Source of the DNA: Drosophila miranda
Lineage: Eukaryota; Arthropoda; Insecta; Diptera; Drosophilidae
NCBI RefSeq assembly: GCF_003369915.1
Contig: NC_046677.1
Span: 6,944,001 to 7,008,000 of the forward strand
Reading direction: 5' to 3'
DNA length: 64,000 bases
Below, one piece after another: positions 27,801 through 40,006 of this stretch. Under the pieces are notes generated by a model. It saw only the letters and a list, made by a program, of their open reading frames with translations. It had not been told where the DNA came from and searched no databases. The stretch's first letter is position 1; every line of letters begins with the position of its first letter. The position numbers were made by a program, and so were the translations under genes.

Positions 27801-30800
27801 GCAGAGGCACTACTCCGCCAGTTCGATAATCGTTTCTATCCTCAAAGTCATTGGCCTCGTTAGGGCTGTGCCACTTGTGCGTGGTCTTGCCTCGCATCAT
27901 GACCATCTCGGGATTGTTCGGACTGTTGGCACTGTTGTGATCGTACCAGAGTCCATCGTGGGCGTGCAGCTTCTGATAGATCCTGTTGTGGCCCAGCATT
28001 TTGCGCACATAACGCTGATAGCGCTCCTTGATGGTCTGATAGTATTTGGAATAGGCCAGATCCAGGTCCGTGGGATTGGGGCTGCGCTTTACCCGGTGCG
28101 ATGAAGTCCCAGCTAGAATGAATACTGCTAGAGGAGACCTACTTGAGATGCGATCGGAGATGCTTACCTCCCTCCAAATGGTTTTGGTGTTCCGCCAGCT
28201 CGCGTTGCAGTTGTCGCTGTCTTTGCAGCAGATATACGGATCTCAATTGACGCAGCTGCAGGGAGCGACGTCGACGGCGATTCCAACGGAGTCGAGGATG
28301 CTGACCCAGTAGACACTGCGGCAGATCCAGGGGACGCCATTTACCACCCACGCAAGTGGCACCCGGCGGACCAACCTGTTGGAGAAGAGGGGAACATCAG
28401 CTTCAAAGGACTTTGATATCTAAAGTTTTTTTGGTGGCTTACCTCCAGGACATATCCCTTGTCACAGTCATACATGATCTGTTTGTTGTTGACAATCTTC
28501 TTGACATATGGCCGGTAGTCGTAGAGCCCCATGTTGCCCACCAGCAGAACCTTTCCGTTGGGTATGTAGCCCGGAAACGAGCAGAAGACCTCATCACACT
28601 TTGGCGTCTCCCCCGTCCAATTGCCAAATGAACAGGTGAGCACATAATCATGCGGATCGGTGACATCCTTGCCCTCTGGGCTGACTAACTTGAACCCATC
28701 CTTGCACTTGAAGCGCGCCTTCATGCCGTGCTCCGTCTTGGGGGCCATCACCATGCCATGCTTGGGAGGACGCGGCATGCTCTTGCAGCGGGCCGGAATG
28801 CAGCGTGGTATGATGCTCCAGGTGCCGTTGTTGCAGGTCGGCGGACTCAACAATGAGACGGGAAACTCGTAGTTCTCATCGCACTTTACCTCCAGCGCAG
28901 TGCCGTGCTTGACCTTCTCAACTCCGCCCAGGGTTTGGGTGGGCGACTGGGTTGTAGTCGTTGTGGGCGTGACAATTGTCGTTCCGTTCTCGTCTGTGGT
29001 TATTTCGATGGGAATGACATAGCCCTGGGATATGGTGGGAACCACGCAGGGAGCCAGACACTCGGGCAAGGCATTGCGCCAGCGCCCGTCGATCTGACAG
29101 ACACTCGACCCCAAGCCGTTGATCATCATCTCGGGCTGGCAGCGGAAGATGATGCTGGCGCCGAGGCCAGTGCCCGCCTCAATGTTCTCGATCCAGCCGT
29201 TGTACAGGACTCCAGGATGTCCGCAATTGATCTCTGCCAGGTTCAAGGTTCAAGCATTATCTTTGGGTACTCTGAGAGCATGAACGGCTTACCCTTGCAG
29301 GTGGGCAGGGTTCCGCTCCATTTGCGATCAGCACCGCAGCGACTGGAGCTCTCGCCGACCAGGGTGTAGCCGTAGCGGCACTCGTAGCTCACAACCGAAT
29401 TGTAGGCCAGGGTGGTGTAGGTGGCCTTGCCGTTCTTAGGATTCTCCGGCGTGGGGCAGACCACAGAGGTTACCACTGGAGAAAGGGTTGGAGAGTGGAG
29501 AAGGAAGTTAGCAATGAACTGGCAAGGGAAACAGTTGGGGCAAGGCTAAGGGTAAAAGTTACCACAAATCTTCGAAAAAAGCCATTCTTGAAAGGATCCA
29601 CCAAATAAAACAACTGTGAGCGTTTTGGTTTCGTTTAAGTGTTTGATTTTCATTTTGTTTTTGCTTAAGATTTGCGGTAACTTTTATTTATTCAATCAAC
29701 ATTAATAGGCCAACAACAACAACAAGGTTTTTGCATTAAAATTTGAACAATCTGTCGGTAACGCTAGGATCAATAGATAGATGGATATTCAGGAAGGTTT
29801 TCAACAAGACTGAAAGGAGCCCTGATCAAAGTACGAGTACGGGTTAATTTTTTCTTTTTGTGTTAATAATTGGCTCGGGGACGTCTCCCCAGATCTCTAA
29901 CTGGTTGCTTGCTTGCATTACGGAAATTCAAAAGGGTGTGCCTCGTGCTTAGGACAACGACGCTTGGGTTGTGGTTACATTTGCGCTATCCGCTTCAGAG
30001 GAGGAATGGAGTTCAAAGGGAGTTCAAATTACAATCACCACCGATCCAATCAAGTCCAACAAAATACTCACAGACACACGTTGGCAGCTCCTTGGGCGTC
30101 CACGAGCCATCCGACTGGCAGTAGCGCTCGTGCTTGCCCACCAGCTCGTAGCCGGTGCCACAATTGTAGGTGATCTTGCAACCGTACGTATAGCACTCGC
30201 CGGCATGCCAGCCATAGGCCGGATCCGGTGGCTGGCCACAGGAGCGGGCTAAAAAAGGCATAACCCAAGAACAGTATTTAAATCAAACGTAGCTTACGGA
30301 GTAAATTGAACTTACGTTCACATTGTATATCGGGTCCATACCAACTGGCCTGGTTATCGATGGCCAGACACTTGGCCCTAGGAAATCCATTGGTCACATA
30401 GCCCGTATGGCAATGGTACTGCACCGTCGAGTCCAGGTCGAATGTCTCCTGCTCGGGCAGGGCCGAGTTCCGTGCATGCTCGATCTGTGGTGGCTTCAGG
30501 CAGTAAACTGCCCAAGAAACACGAATCAAAAATTGAAATTAAAAGTGCAATTTCTTCACTTACTGTTCTGCTTGCAGGCTGGCTCGGCGCCCGCCCAGTT
30601 ACCGTCGGCTTGGCACAGACGGCTCTGTAGTCCCACCACATGATAGCCGTGGGGACAGGCATAGGAGGCACGGGCACCAAAGTGGCGACCGGCCACGGTG
30701 ACCTGACCCAGAGTAGGTTGAGCCAGTTCCGGGCACTCTCGGTCTAAAAACAAACGACACGGTGAGAAATGGAACCGGAAACCAAAGGGATGTCCATGGC

Positions 30801-31569
30801 CTACCCGGTTTGATGCAGGAGTTGCCGCAGACGCCGTCGCACAAGCACTTCTTCTTCTTGCTCTTGCAGTCCTCGTCCGAGGAGCATTTTCTCAAGCACT
30901 TCTGCCCCAAGAGCGTAGCCTGCTCCTCATCCCTGGGACACTCGGTGGAGGGTGAGTTGCGAGGGTTCTTGTAGACGCGTCCGTCATCGTCGGATTCCAG
31001 GGAGTCATCGTCCTCATCCCAATCGTCATCGTCGTCGTCCTGTTGGGGGATCTCTGTGGTGGTCTGGACACTAGTACCAGTCGTGCTGGTGGGCACAGAA
31101 ATCACTGCAACAAAACAGTTCAAAACAGATCAACAAATGCCCGTGGACAGCTGTTGCCAGCGCCAACCCCCAAGCACAACAGCAGCAACCCCCTATCGAG
31201 TGTTCTGTTGTGATTCCGGATTCGTGGTCGTTGTCGTTGTCGTTGCCCCTGTCTTTGTTTTGTTCCGCCTTGCTTGGTGGCAAAAACATTGACCTATTTC
31301 CCCCGATGCCTGCTCCAGATGTGAGTCGTTTCCAGCATCATTCGGGACCTGCGCATTGTCCGCCTGCTTATATAATCCCAGCAGCATATACATTTTTCTG
31401 CCAATCCACATGGAAAATTCTACAATTTCAAGCCAGTTTTTCATTCACCAGATTCTGTTTTCCCTTTCCTACACTCCCTTTTGAGCAATTAGATTCATTT
31501 ATTAAATTAATTATAACCTTTGTACACCAGAATGGTGGTCACCAGACACTGCAGCAGCAGTCGATTCAT
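24826..31569 (-). CDS. hasp: Hig-anchoring scaffold protein (WAP, multi-Sushi and Ig secreted matrix protein)
   Basis: Sixteen exons on the complement: 24826..25759, 25828..25987, 26045..26163, 26229..26343, 26396..26544, 26604..26920, 26980..27087, 27145..28112, 28168..28375, 28443..29233, 29293..29475, 30072..30248, 30316..30507, 30564..30743, 30805..31104, 31518..31569. They sum to 1651 codons (1650 aa) with matching phases. Order of parts: signal peptide (MNRLLLQCLVTTIL); an acidic run at residues 39-58; a WAP four-disulfide core at 73-114 with eight cysteines; about eight Sushi/CCP modules; a basic, low-complexity linker with RRRKR at 853-857, a furin-type site; about five more CCPs; an Ig-like domain at about 1287-1400; and four terminal CCPs. 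WAP plus many CCPs is the known make-up of Drosophila Hasp, which anchors Hikaru genki in the cleft of cholinergic synapses. Weakest points are the first exon donor (GTTATA) and the pyrimidine-poor acceptor at 29233. Confidence 0.82.
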
Positions 31570-32586
31570 TTTGATTATTCCCAATTGGTTTTTTTCCTTT
31601 GATTTTCCCCTTTGCTTTTGATCTATAGCATTTTCGCACCGATATTTTAAATTTTTTGCTTGGATGCAGGAGAACTTTTTAAATTTTTTCTACGCTTGGG
31701 CTCTGAGCCACGGGACTTCACACTTTGGCGGAAAAACACGAAATGCAGCCAGCCCAGCTGCTGCTGCGAGACGAAAGTCGTTCCAGCTCTCGCATTTTGA
31801 CAGATCAAGAGAGCAGCAGCCAATTTCTGACAGCTCACAATGGTCCCGGTGGTAAGTCCCTCTAACATGGATTTGTTTGGGATTTGGTAATTTAGTTTAT
31901 CCAAAATTATAGCATACCTAAGAGGGGTATGCCTTTGATAATAGTAAACATTATTTTAATAATTTAAAAATAATAAAATTGTCTATTTTTAATAGTATCT
32001 ACATTGCACATGTAGGTCCCTATCATTTAAACACTATATCATGAAAAAAGTATTCATTTGAAAAAACCAAAATTAATATTATTAAAAATCAATAATTAAC
32101 CAAGATTATTGAAAAATTGTGCATTGATTTTAACGAAGATTTCCCATTTATCCCTTTTGCTCTAGCCCTACCTGTAACGGTAATTTTCGGAAAGCATTTT
32201 TCGGCTGCTTTTTTATGACGCTTTTTCCGAACGGGGGTTGTGCTTGTGCAGCCCTCGCAGCAGAGCTTTTGTGAGAGCATTGAAAAAGCTTTCACTATAC
32301 GCTCGCTCGCTGGCATACAATTTTCCAGAAGCAGAAGCAGTGAAAACGCACAGCACCGAGCACCGACGACTACGCACAGAGCCACGGGAAAAACTATCCA
32401 AAGCGCGCACAAGCAAATACAAAAAATACAAAAGAAAAAAACGCCAGTAAAACACGCACACACACTGAAAAAGTAGACACTTTTTTAGACGAAAATGTCT
32501 TCGGGGCAGCAAGAGTGTAACAAACATTTTGATTAAGCAATTAATTGAGCAAAGTGCAAGTGCAGTGGGTGGAAAATGTTTTAGAT

Positions 32587-32670
32587 TCGGTTCGCTTACG
32601 GGTTCGGTTTCGGGTACGGGAACGGGAACGTGCTCGGGGTCGGGTACGGGTACGAGTACGGTACGGCGGG
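32587..32670. repeat. GGGTACG/GGGAACG hexamer array
   Basis: Imperfect six-base repeats of GGGTTC, GGGTAC and GGGAAC type, purine-rich on the plus strand and non-coding. Confidence 0.75.
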
Positions 32671-32755
32671 GGCGCATGTGAAAAGCGCGTAAAGAAAAGT
32701 AAGTGCCAGAAATTTGTGTATTAAAATAAATCAACTAACCAACTAAACGATGCAT

Positions 32756-32776
32756 ACACACACACACACACACACA
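32756..32776. repeat. (CA)n microsatellite
   Basis: Uninterrupted CA dinucleotides in the region upstream of hasp. Confidence 0.9.
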
Positions 32777-33267
32777 TGGCGATTAGTGTATGTACGCCCG
32801 AGTGTGTATAGTTCTCAGTGTGAGTGTGGCATCTGCAAAAGAAAGGGAAAAAGCGGAAGGTTTGATAAATTAATTGATATTGAACCATTTCGAAATACAT
32901 CTGCGACAAAATGTCGAACTAGCAGATGCAAAAAAAAACGTATACAAGTATCTCTCTTCTGTGTATATAGGGAAATGTATTTTTAGCCACTGTGAAAGAA
33001 TTTAAATTGAATGCGAAAGACATAAAATTATGTGTGTGTCTGTCCGAGCGATTGAACATATTTTGATATCCAATAAATACTTGATATCCAACTACAAAAA
33101 AAAAGAACATATTTAGCATCTATAGGGATTTCGAAAGAAGGAAAGACAGAGAGCGACAGACGTCAGTGCGATGAGCGAGAGAGAAAGAGAGGGAGCTCGC
33201 GCGTCAACAATTTTCAAGCGTGTACACAAAAATCCAGCCAAGCGCATTGCCCGCAATAAATCCGAGA

Positions 33268-33352
33268 CGAGACCCAGACCCAGACCAGCCGACAGACCCA
33301 CCACCCAGCCACCCAACCACCCAACCACCCATCCACCCAACCAGGCCAACCC
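33268..33352. repeat. CCCA-rich short tandem repeat
   Basis: CAGACC units pass into CCACCCAACCA-like units. Non-coding and strongly strand-asymmetric (almost no G on plus). Confidence 0.75.
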
Positions 33353-33870
33353 GGCCACTTGATTAACGCCAATGCCAATTCAAACGCAGAAAATCTCTAT
33401 AAAGTTTAGTTCCAGCAGAGCAGAGAGCATGCGTTCTACCTGCCTGAGCTTTCGCTCTCTCCACCGCTCTCTCGGGCTCTCTGACACTCTCTGCCCCTCT
33501 CTCACAGGATGTTCTCCGAGTGCCAGGCAAGACTTTGTTTTTGTCATTGACCTGTTGTGGGAAAAGATATGCCAATCCATCAAATATGTATGTATGAAAA
33601 AAAGGATTTTCAATGAAAACGTAAGATTTTCAAATGTTGATAAATCTGAGGTATGTCAGATTTATCAGCAAGGACTTAATCGATATGGGGGGAGCACCAC
33701 CGAAGGTAACAACTAGATCTCTGTGCATGAATGCTTAACAGCTGTGAGATATATCTAACGATCCATTAATCAATCAATTCTGAACATCCTTATATGGCTA
33801 CTCATTGCAGGACATCCATAGTCAATTTTAAGTTAACTAGAATCAAACAGAGGCTCCACTCCGTCAAATC

Positions 33871-36800
33871 ATGGGCAACGTGTGCAGTTCCGGCCAGAAG
33901 AAAAAGAAGGACAAGGACAGTGGCTCCGAGAAGTCCGATGAGTAAGTGACTTCCTCATGCCTACGCTATAAGAAAACCCAACATAATTGATTCTGCTTCC
34001 AGTTCCCCACCTTACCAGGAGGCAGACAAGAAGGATATACTGATATCCAATGATATGGGCAATGAAAAGCGAGCCCCACTAGCCGCTGTGGAGGCTCTGC
34101 CAGAGACGACCCCAGCGCCAGAGGCCAATGGCAATCAGACACAGTCGGCAGCACAGCCGGCTCAGGCAAAGCCTGGTGCCACGGAAAAAGGTAAGTAGGG
34201 AGGACGATCGGATGGACTTTAGAGAGGCTTTTATACTGATACTGTATTTGTTAGACTCCAACACCACCACACCGCAGGGGGCGCTGGCGCCCAGCGATGT
34301 GGCCAATGCCAATCCGAGCATGGGAAATCTCAGCATGCTCCAGGGCAAACCCCCGCCTGGCCGTAAGATCGAGCGGGACAAGAAGATTGTCATCTATATA
34401 CTGGCTGACAACAGCACCGAGTACAAGAAGCACAAGCGCGTCATCTACAGCCTGTACAAACATTTCAAGAGCAAGTGCCAAAGCAGGGGATTCGACTTCA
34501 TCATTGCCGATGTCCATGACAGCGAGGAGCATATTGAGCAGACCAACGGCAATGCCAAGAAGGATTTCTCCCGCCTGCAGGAGGTCAAGAGGTGGACGCA
34601 GACCCCGCTGGAGGCCCAGGGCGGCCATGAAGAGGCCGCCAATTGCCTGTGCGAGATATCGCGCCATTCTGCCGGAGCGTATATCATACCCGTGCTCTTC
34701 CTGGGCTCCACCCTGGGCACACCGATGCTGCCGCTGACGATCGAGAGTCAGGACTTCACTTCGGTGCTGGGTACCGCCAGCGATGCCGAAAAACTGCTTC
34801 TCGAGAAGTGGTACACCATTGACAATTCTTACCAGCCGATGTGCCATCGCCTTTACACACAGCAGGTCGACCCGTACTCCACTCAGGCGAACGGGGAGCT
34901 GAACGAGCTGCTTGCCGTGCTGCTGCGCCTCTTCTCGGACGACGTTAAGGACTCTTATCTGACCACGGTGGTGGAGCAGGAGATCAACAATACGGTGCTG
35001 ATGAGCCAGGAGCTTGCCAAGCGCTGCATATGGATACAGACGGGTGCCCACTACTCTCGGGCGCCGGAGAATGCCAGCCAGCTGGAGCTGGAGGTGCTGC
35101 GTCGCATCACCCGCATCTATGCGGAGCTCAAGAGTCAGCTGTGCGAGAAAAATCTGATTCGCCTGCTGCCCAGCATGAACATCCTGGACGAGGAGCTGTC
35201 GGCCGTTATCGAGAGTCTGCTGGACAAGTCGCTGGCCGCCATCTTCGAGGAGCATCAGCAGAAGAGCAGTATACCCTACAACACGCTGGGCGTGGACAGG
35301 GTCCTGCTCGAGGAGCTCCAGCTCATCGGCCACTACTCCAAACTGCTTGCCCAAAACTCTGCCAATTTCGACATCATGAACGATGTGAAGCGCTACATAC
35401 GCGATTCCAACGCTCAACCCCTGGTCGTGTCCGGCGATCGGGGGAGTGGCAAGAGTGTGCTCGTCTCCAAGATAATGGAGAATGTGCATCGCTGGAAGCC
35501 AGAGGCCCAGCTGATATTAAGGTAGGCCCAGTAGCAAGATCATGATCAAGGCCAAGCTCCTACTAACATTTCCACATTCCACAACAGATATGCCAACCTT
35601 AGTGCTCGCTCATCGGATCTCACCTCGCTGCTGGGTTCCATGGCCAATCAGATGTCGGTGCTGGAGACGGGCCAACAGTGCCAGGTGCCACACGTAAGTG
35701 AATAAACAGCTTAAATAATCAGGAGTTATCATCTGAAAAATCAATTCCATCCACAGACCCTCGAGGGCTATGCTGGAGTCATTCGGGATATTCTGGCACG
35801 CCAGCAGCGCCTCTTTGTCCTCATAATCGATGGAGTGGACGAGCTGCAGCGCGATGCGGCATTGGACTGGCTGCCACTACAGCTGGGCAACTCGAAGCTC
35901 ATCCTGACCGTCAGCGAGCTGGAGGAAGAGCAAAAGGGGGAGGAGGCGGAGCAGGATGAAGATTCCTTTGATATGCTCGGCGCGCTGGCGCAGCTGGGCA
36001 TACCGCAGCGCTGCTTTCTGCGCCTACGCCAGTTTACTGAGCGCCAGTGGCACGATATACTCAGCTCCGGAGGCGGCGACTTCTACGCGGCCAACGGAGC
36101 ACTCAAGTTGCCCGACGAGTGGAAATCGCTGCACGGCAAGACGCCCTACCATGCCAAGTCCCTGTGGTGGCTGGCATGGCTGGGGCACGTGGCGCAGCCG
36201 ATCAGGGAGATCGGCGACATATCCAGTCGGATACTGCAGGTGCTGGAGACGAAGTTTGCGGCGGATCAGGTGGAGTTGCTGCTGCTGATAGTGCGGCTGT
36301 CGCCGTGGGGCATCAGGGAGAGCGACTGCCTGGGTGTTTTCCAAAAGATGACGCAGCTGGAGGCGCAGGTCGCCTTCAAGATATGGTCCAAGTTCTGCTG
36401 GCTGATGGGACCAATGCTATTAGGTCTTAAGAATATTAGGATAGCGGACAGAAGCTTTGGACGTGCCGTCCTGGCGAGGTATGCGCAGAAGCAGTGGCTG
36501 GTACATGAAGCGCTGCGGGACTACTTCGATCGGCAGGACAGCGAGTTCAAGGGTAGCCAGGGTGCCAACACGTAAGTTTCCACGCTCTTACACACACAGG
36601 ATTCGCGTTCTGTTATATGAAGAATCTCACATTGCAGCTACAATTACCAGAAGTACTTAAAACTGCCTTATCATCACTTCTGTGCCGTGATTGAAGACAA
36701 GCCGGCGGCGCACAAGATCGACATACTCTTCAATTGCTTTTACTTTACGGACCTCCAATGGATTGCCAACAAGGTGCATGCCACTGGGCCGAATCATCTG

Positions 36801-38456
36801 ATGCACGACATCCTTCATGCCGAGTGGCTAGCCTCCGTTGGCAGCGATGGATCCAACGGCTATGTGCATATCAATTTCCTCAAACAGTTTCTCGTCCAGT
36901 ATCTGCACGAGCTGAGCTACGACGGCCAACAGTTCTATACGCTTATGAAGTACTATCTGAAGACGAGCTTCAGGGAGTCGCCCGCCCTCAAGGACGATCA
37001 GAAGATACGTTCCTGGTGGGAGTGCACCAATGAGCTAGAGTTTGCCTTCCTCGAGATACTCAATGCGGACCTAGACACCGAGAATGGCAATGAGAGGCCA
37101 GAGCAGGCCGATGGTGCTGGTGACAGCGATGCTCCGGCTGTCGCTCCTGTCAAGGGATACGATCTGCTGATGAATCTACCCCAGCCAGGCTGCTATGTGG
37201 CCTCTATGTGCACGGAACGGGCTGAGATCTGCATCTGGGATGTCAAGAACTGCTGTCGCATCAGAGAGCTCCAGGGCATACAGCAGCCGACGGCGATGTG
37301 TCCCGTTGGCAGCTACGAGGCGGCAGTGCTTTGTCGCCGCGAGATTCGTGTCATCAATCTTGATGAGGGGAAGTTTAAGGTGAGTCTTTCATCTGAAATC
37401 TGTACTCAAAGTCGTGTGATTGATGATGCGCTCCTTTCCGTGATCAGGTCACACTCAAGGGCGTGATGAACCAGAAGATGCCCTACTTCGGTCTGCATGA
37501 TCAGAATCATTTGGTTTGCCTCTCTCGCAATCGGATGTACGTGAATCTCATGAATCTCGATTCGGGGGATTGCGTGACCACCTTTAAGGCTGGAGAAGAT
37601 CGTTTCCTCAACTCCTTGCTGGTCTCCGGAGATGGGCGGTAAGTGGTATACGTTTAAATCTTTTGAATCTTGAGTGGAAACATTATTTATCTGCAGCATC
37701 CTTGTCTGTGGCGATGAGACACAGAAGCCCTTCCCTCTGCTCGTCTGGCATCTGTCGCAGCGAAAACTGCTCTACGATCTCCGCATACCCCACCATGACT
37801 TTATGACCTCACTCTCGGCCATTACCCATGAGGGTTCCTATGTGTGCGTGGTGGCCAAGGAACTGAATGAGCCGACAACACCGAACTTCATTGTGGTCTA
37901 TGATCTTCAGAGTGGAACTCTGTTCAAAAAGTGGAAGCCAAGCTGCAATACCGTCTCCCTGGCCATATCGCAGCTGAATGCCTGTGTTATAGCTGGTCTA
38001 GAAGATGCCAAAATAGTCATCTGGGATCTGGTCACAGGCAACTGCAAGTCCACTTTGATTGGCCACAATGCACCGGTGACGTTCTTGAAACTGGATCCAC
38101 TCGGCAAGGTGCTGGTCTCCTATGACAAGGAGGGACGCGACAGTGCCATACGCATGTGGGAACTGAACTCAGGTGTGTCTTTGTCTTTACAATTTCTTAT
38201 GCCGAATTTCACTACATTGCTCGTTTTTGTGGCAGCCAAATCGCTGGCAGTGTTTAAGCCACCCTCGAAGGTGAGCACCTGCGAGATACTGCCCAACGGA
38301 GCCTACGTCGTTCTGGCCCTCAAAGATCGCAATGCTCTGCTTACGTTGGCGCTGAAGAACTACGGCGGCGGCTGCGGCGACGCTCTGGAGGATGACTGTG
38401 GCACATTGTATGGCAATCCAGATAACCAGCACAAAGTTTTCGACTTGAGTAATTAA
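33871..38456 (+). CDS. NACHT and WD-repeat domain protein (NWD1/NWD2-like)
   Basis: Nine exons: 33871..33941, 34003..34190, 34255..35521, 35588..35693, 35757..36571, 36638..37379, 37448..37638, 37697..38172, 38236..38456, giving 1358 aa with all phases consistent. It begins MGNVCSS, a good N-myristoylation signal with an adjacent cysteine that could be palmitoylated, then a lysine-rich and low-complexity stretch. Residues about 120-440 resemble the N-terminal part of animal NWD proteins (IVIYILADNSTEYK, then FLGSTLGTP). A P-loop GDRGSGKS is at 480-487, and a Walker B-like segment FVLIIDGVDE at about 564-573. The C-terminal part from about residue 1000 has WD-type strands (AEICIWDVKN, AKIVIWDLVTGN, IRMWELN). 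Predicted: membrane-tethered STAND NTPase with a beta-propeller sensor. Biological role unknown. The start is chosen because an acceptor precedes it and the myristoyl motif is intact. Confidence 0.85.
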
Positions 38457-38722
38457 ATTAAATCAATTAAAGTTAGTTATCATTATTCAAATTATAAATG
38501 AAGCTCCTCCTACAAGAAAGGAAACCAAAGGAAAACAGAATTTTGAACTATTATAAATACGGCAAACAAATTTCTCATGCATAATTCATTAGTTGTATGT
38601 AAAATTCTTTAAACAAATCTTACCAAATGTACAAACAATGCAAAGAAAATCCAAAGAAATTATTAATTTAAAAATCCAATCAGTCCGGCGCATGTTTCAT
38701 TTATGGTTTCTCGACTTCTGGC

Positions 38723-39612
<890 letters not shown>

Positions 39613-39664
39613 TTAGAGCAGTGCTGGAAACTGGCTGTGCCAAACAGCTGACCGCCTAAAGATG

Positions 39665-39672
39665 TATCGATA
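39665..39672. promoter_or_regulatory. DRE box (TATCGATA) near Dpm1
   Basis: Perfect palindromic DREF-binding octamer 86 nt upstream of the Dpm1 start codon, in the Dpm1/Cep104 divergent interval. DREs are typical of Drosophila housekeeping promoters. Confidence 0.75.
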
Positions 39673-39825
39673 TGTCTATATCGTGTTTTAACAAAATTAA
39701 AGAAAATTGTTATTTAAAAAAAATGCATTATAATATAAACAGTAAAACATAAAAATGGCAGAAGCTTTACAAATTAAAAACTGCTTTAAACTTAAATTTT
39801 GTCCTGAAATTGCGAAAACATCGAG

Positions 39826-39833
39826 TATCGATA
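39826..39833. promoter_or_regulatory. DRE box (TATCGATA) near the Cep104 homologue
   Basis: Second perfect TATCGATA, 174 nt upstream of the Cep104 start codon. With the box at 39665 it gives one DRE for each side of the divergent promoter. Confidence 0.75.
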
Positions 39834-40006
39834 GCACCATCAATTGTTTTTGCAGCTCTACAGCACTGTCCGTCTGCTCTAGGGTCGTGATTGCTTTAAG
39901 TTTTTTTAAACTTATTTAACGTTATTTATAAAGTCTGCCGTGTGCGCCTGGACGTGGCGGTGTGCATGTCCCGCAACATAGTTTCGTGTGATTTTAAATC
40001 TTCAGA

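Larger units (their letters stand above)
31570..33870. other. Shared upstream region of hasp and the NACHT-WD gene
   Basis: About 2.3 kb between two divergently oriented coding regions. No protein gene is evident. It contains a (CA)n run (32756-32776), a GGGTACGGGAACG-type hexamer array (32587-32670), GAGA-rich sequence (33165-33195) and a CCACCCAACCA array (33268-33352). An acceptor-like TCATTGCAG near 33800-33809, upstream of the NACHT-WD start codon, suggests a spliced non-coding 5' exon further left. Confidence 0.5.

Noticed and set aside
28139-28167. Alternative hasp exon end at 28143 (AA|GTAGGT)
   Set aside because: Using it breaks the frame of the next exon; the GAG|GTAAGC donor at 28168 keeps phase with the acceptor at 28112.
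34251-35489. Minus-strand 412-codon frame opposite the NACHT-WD gene
   Set aside because: Antisense shadow of the large exon 3; the plus strand has the P-loop and consistent splicing.
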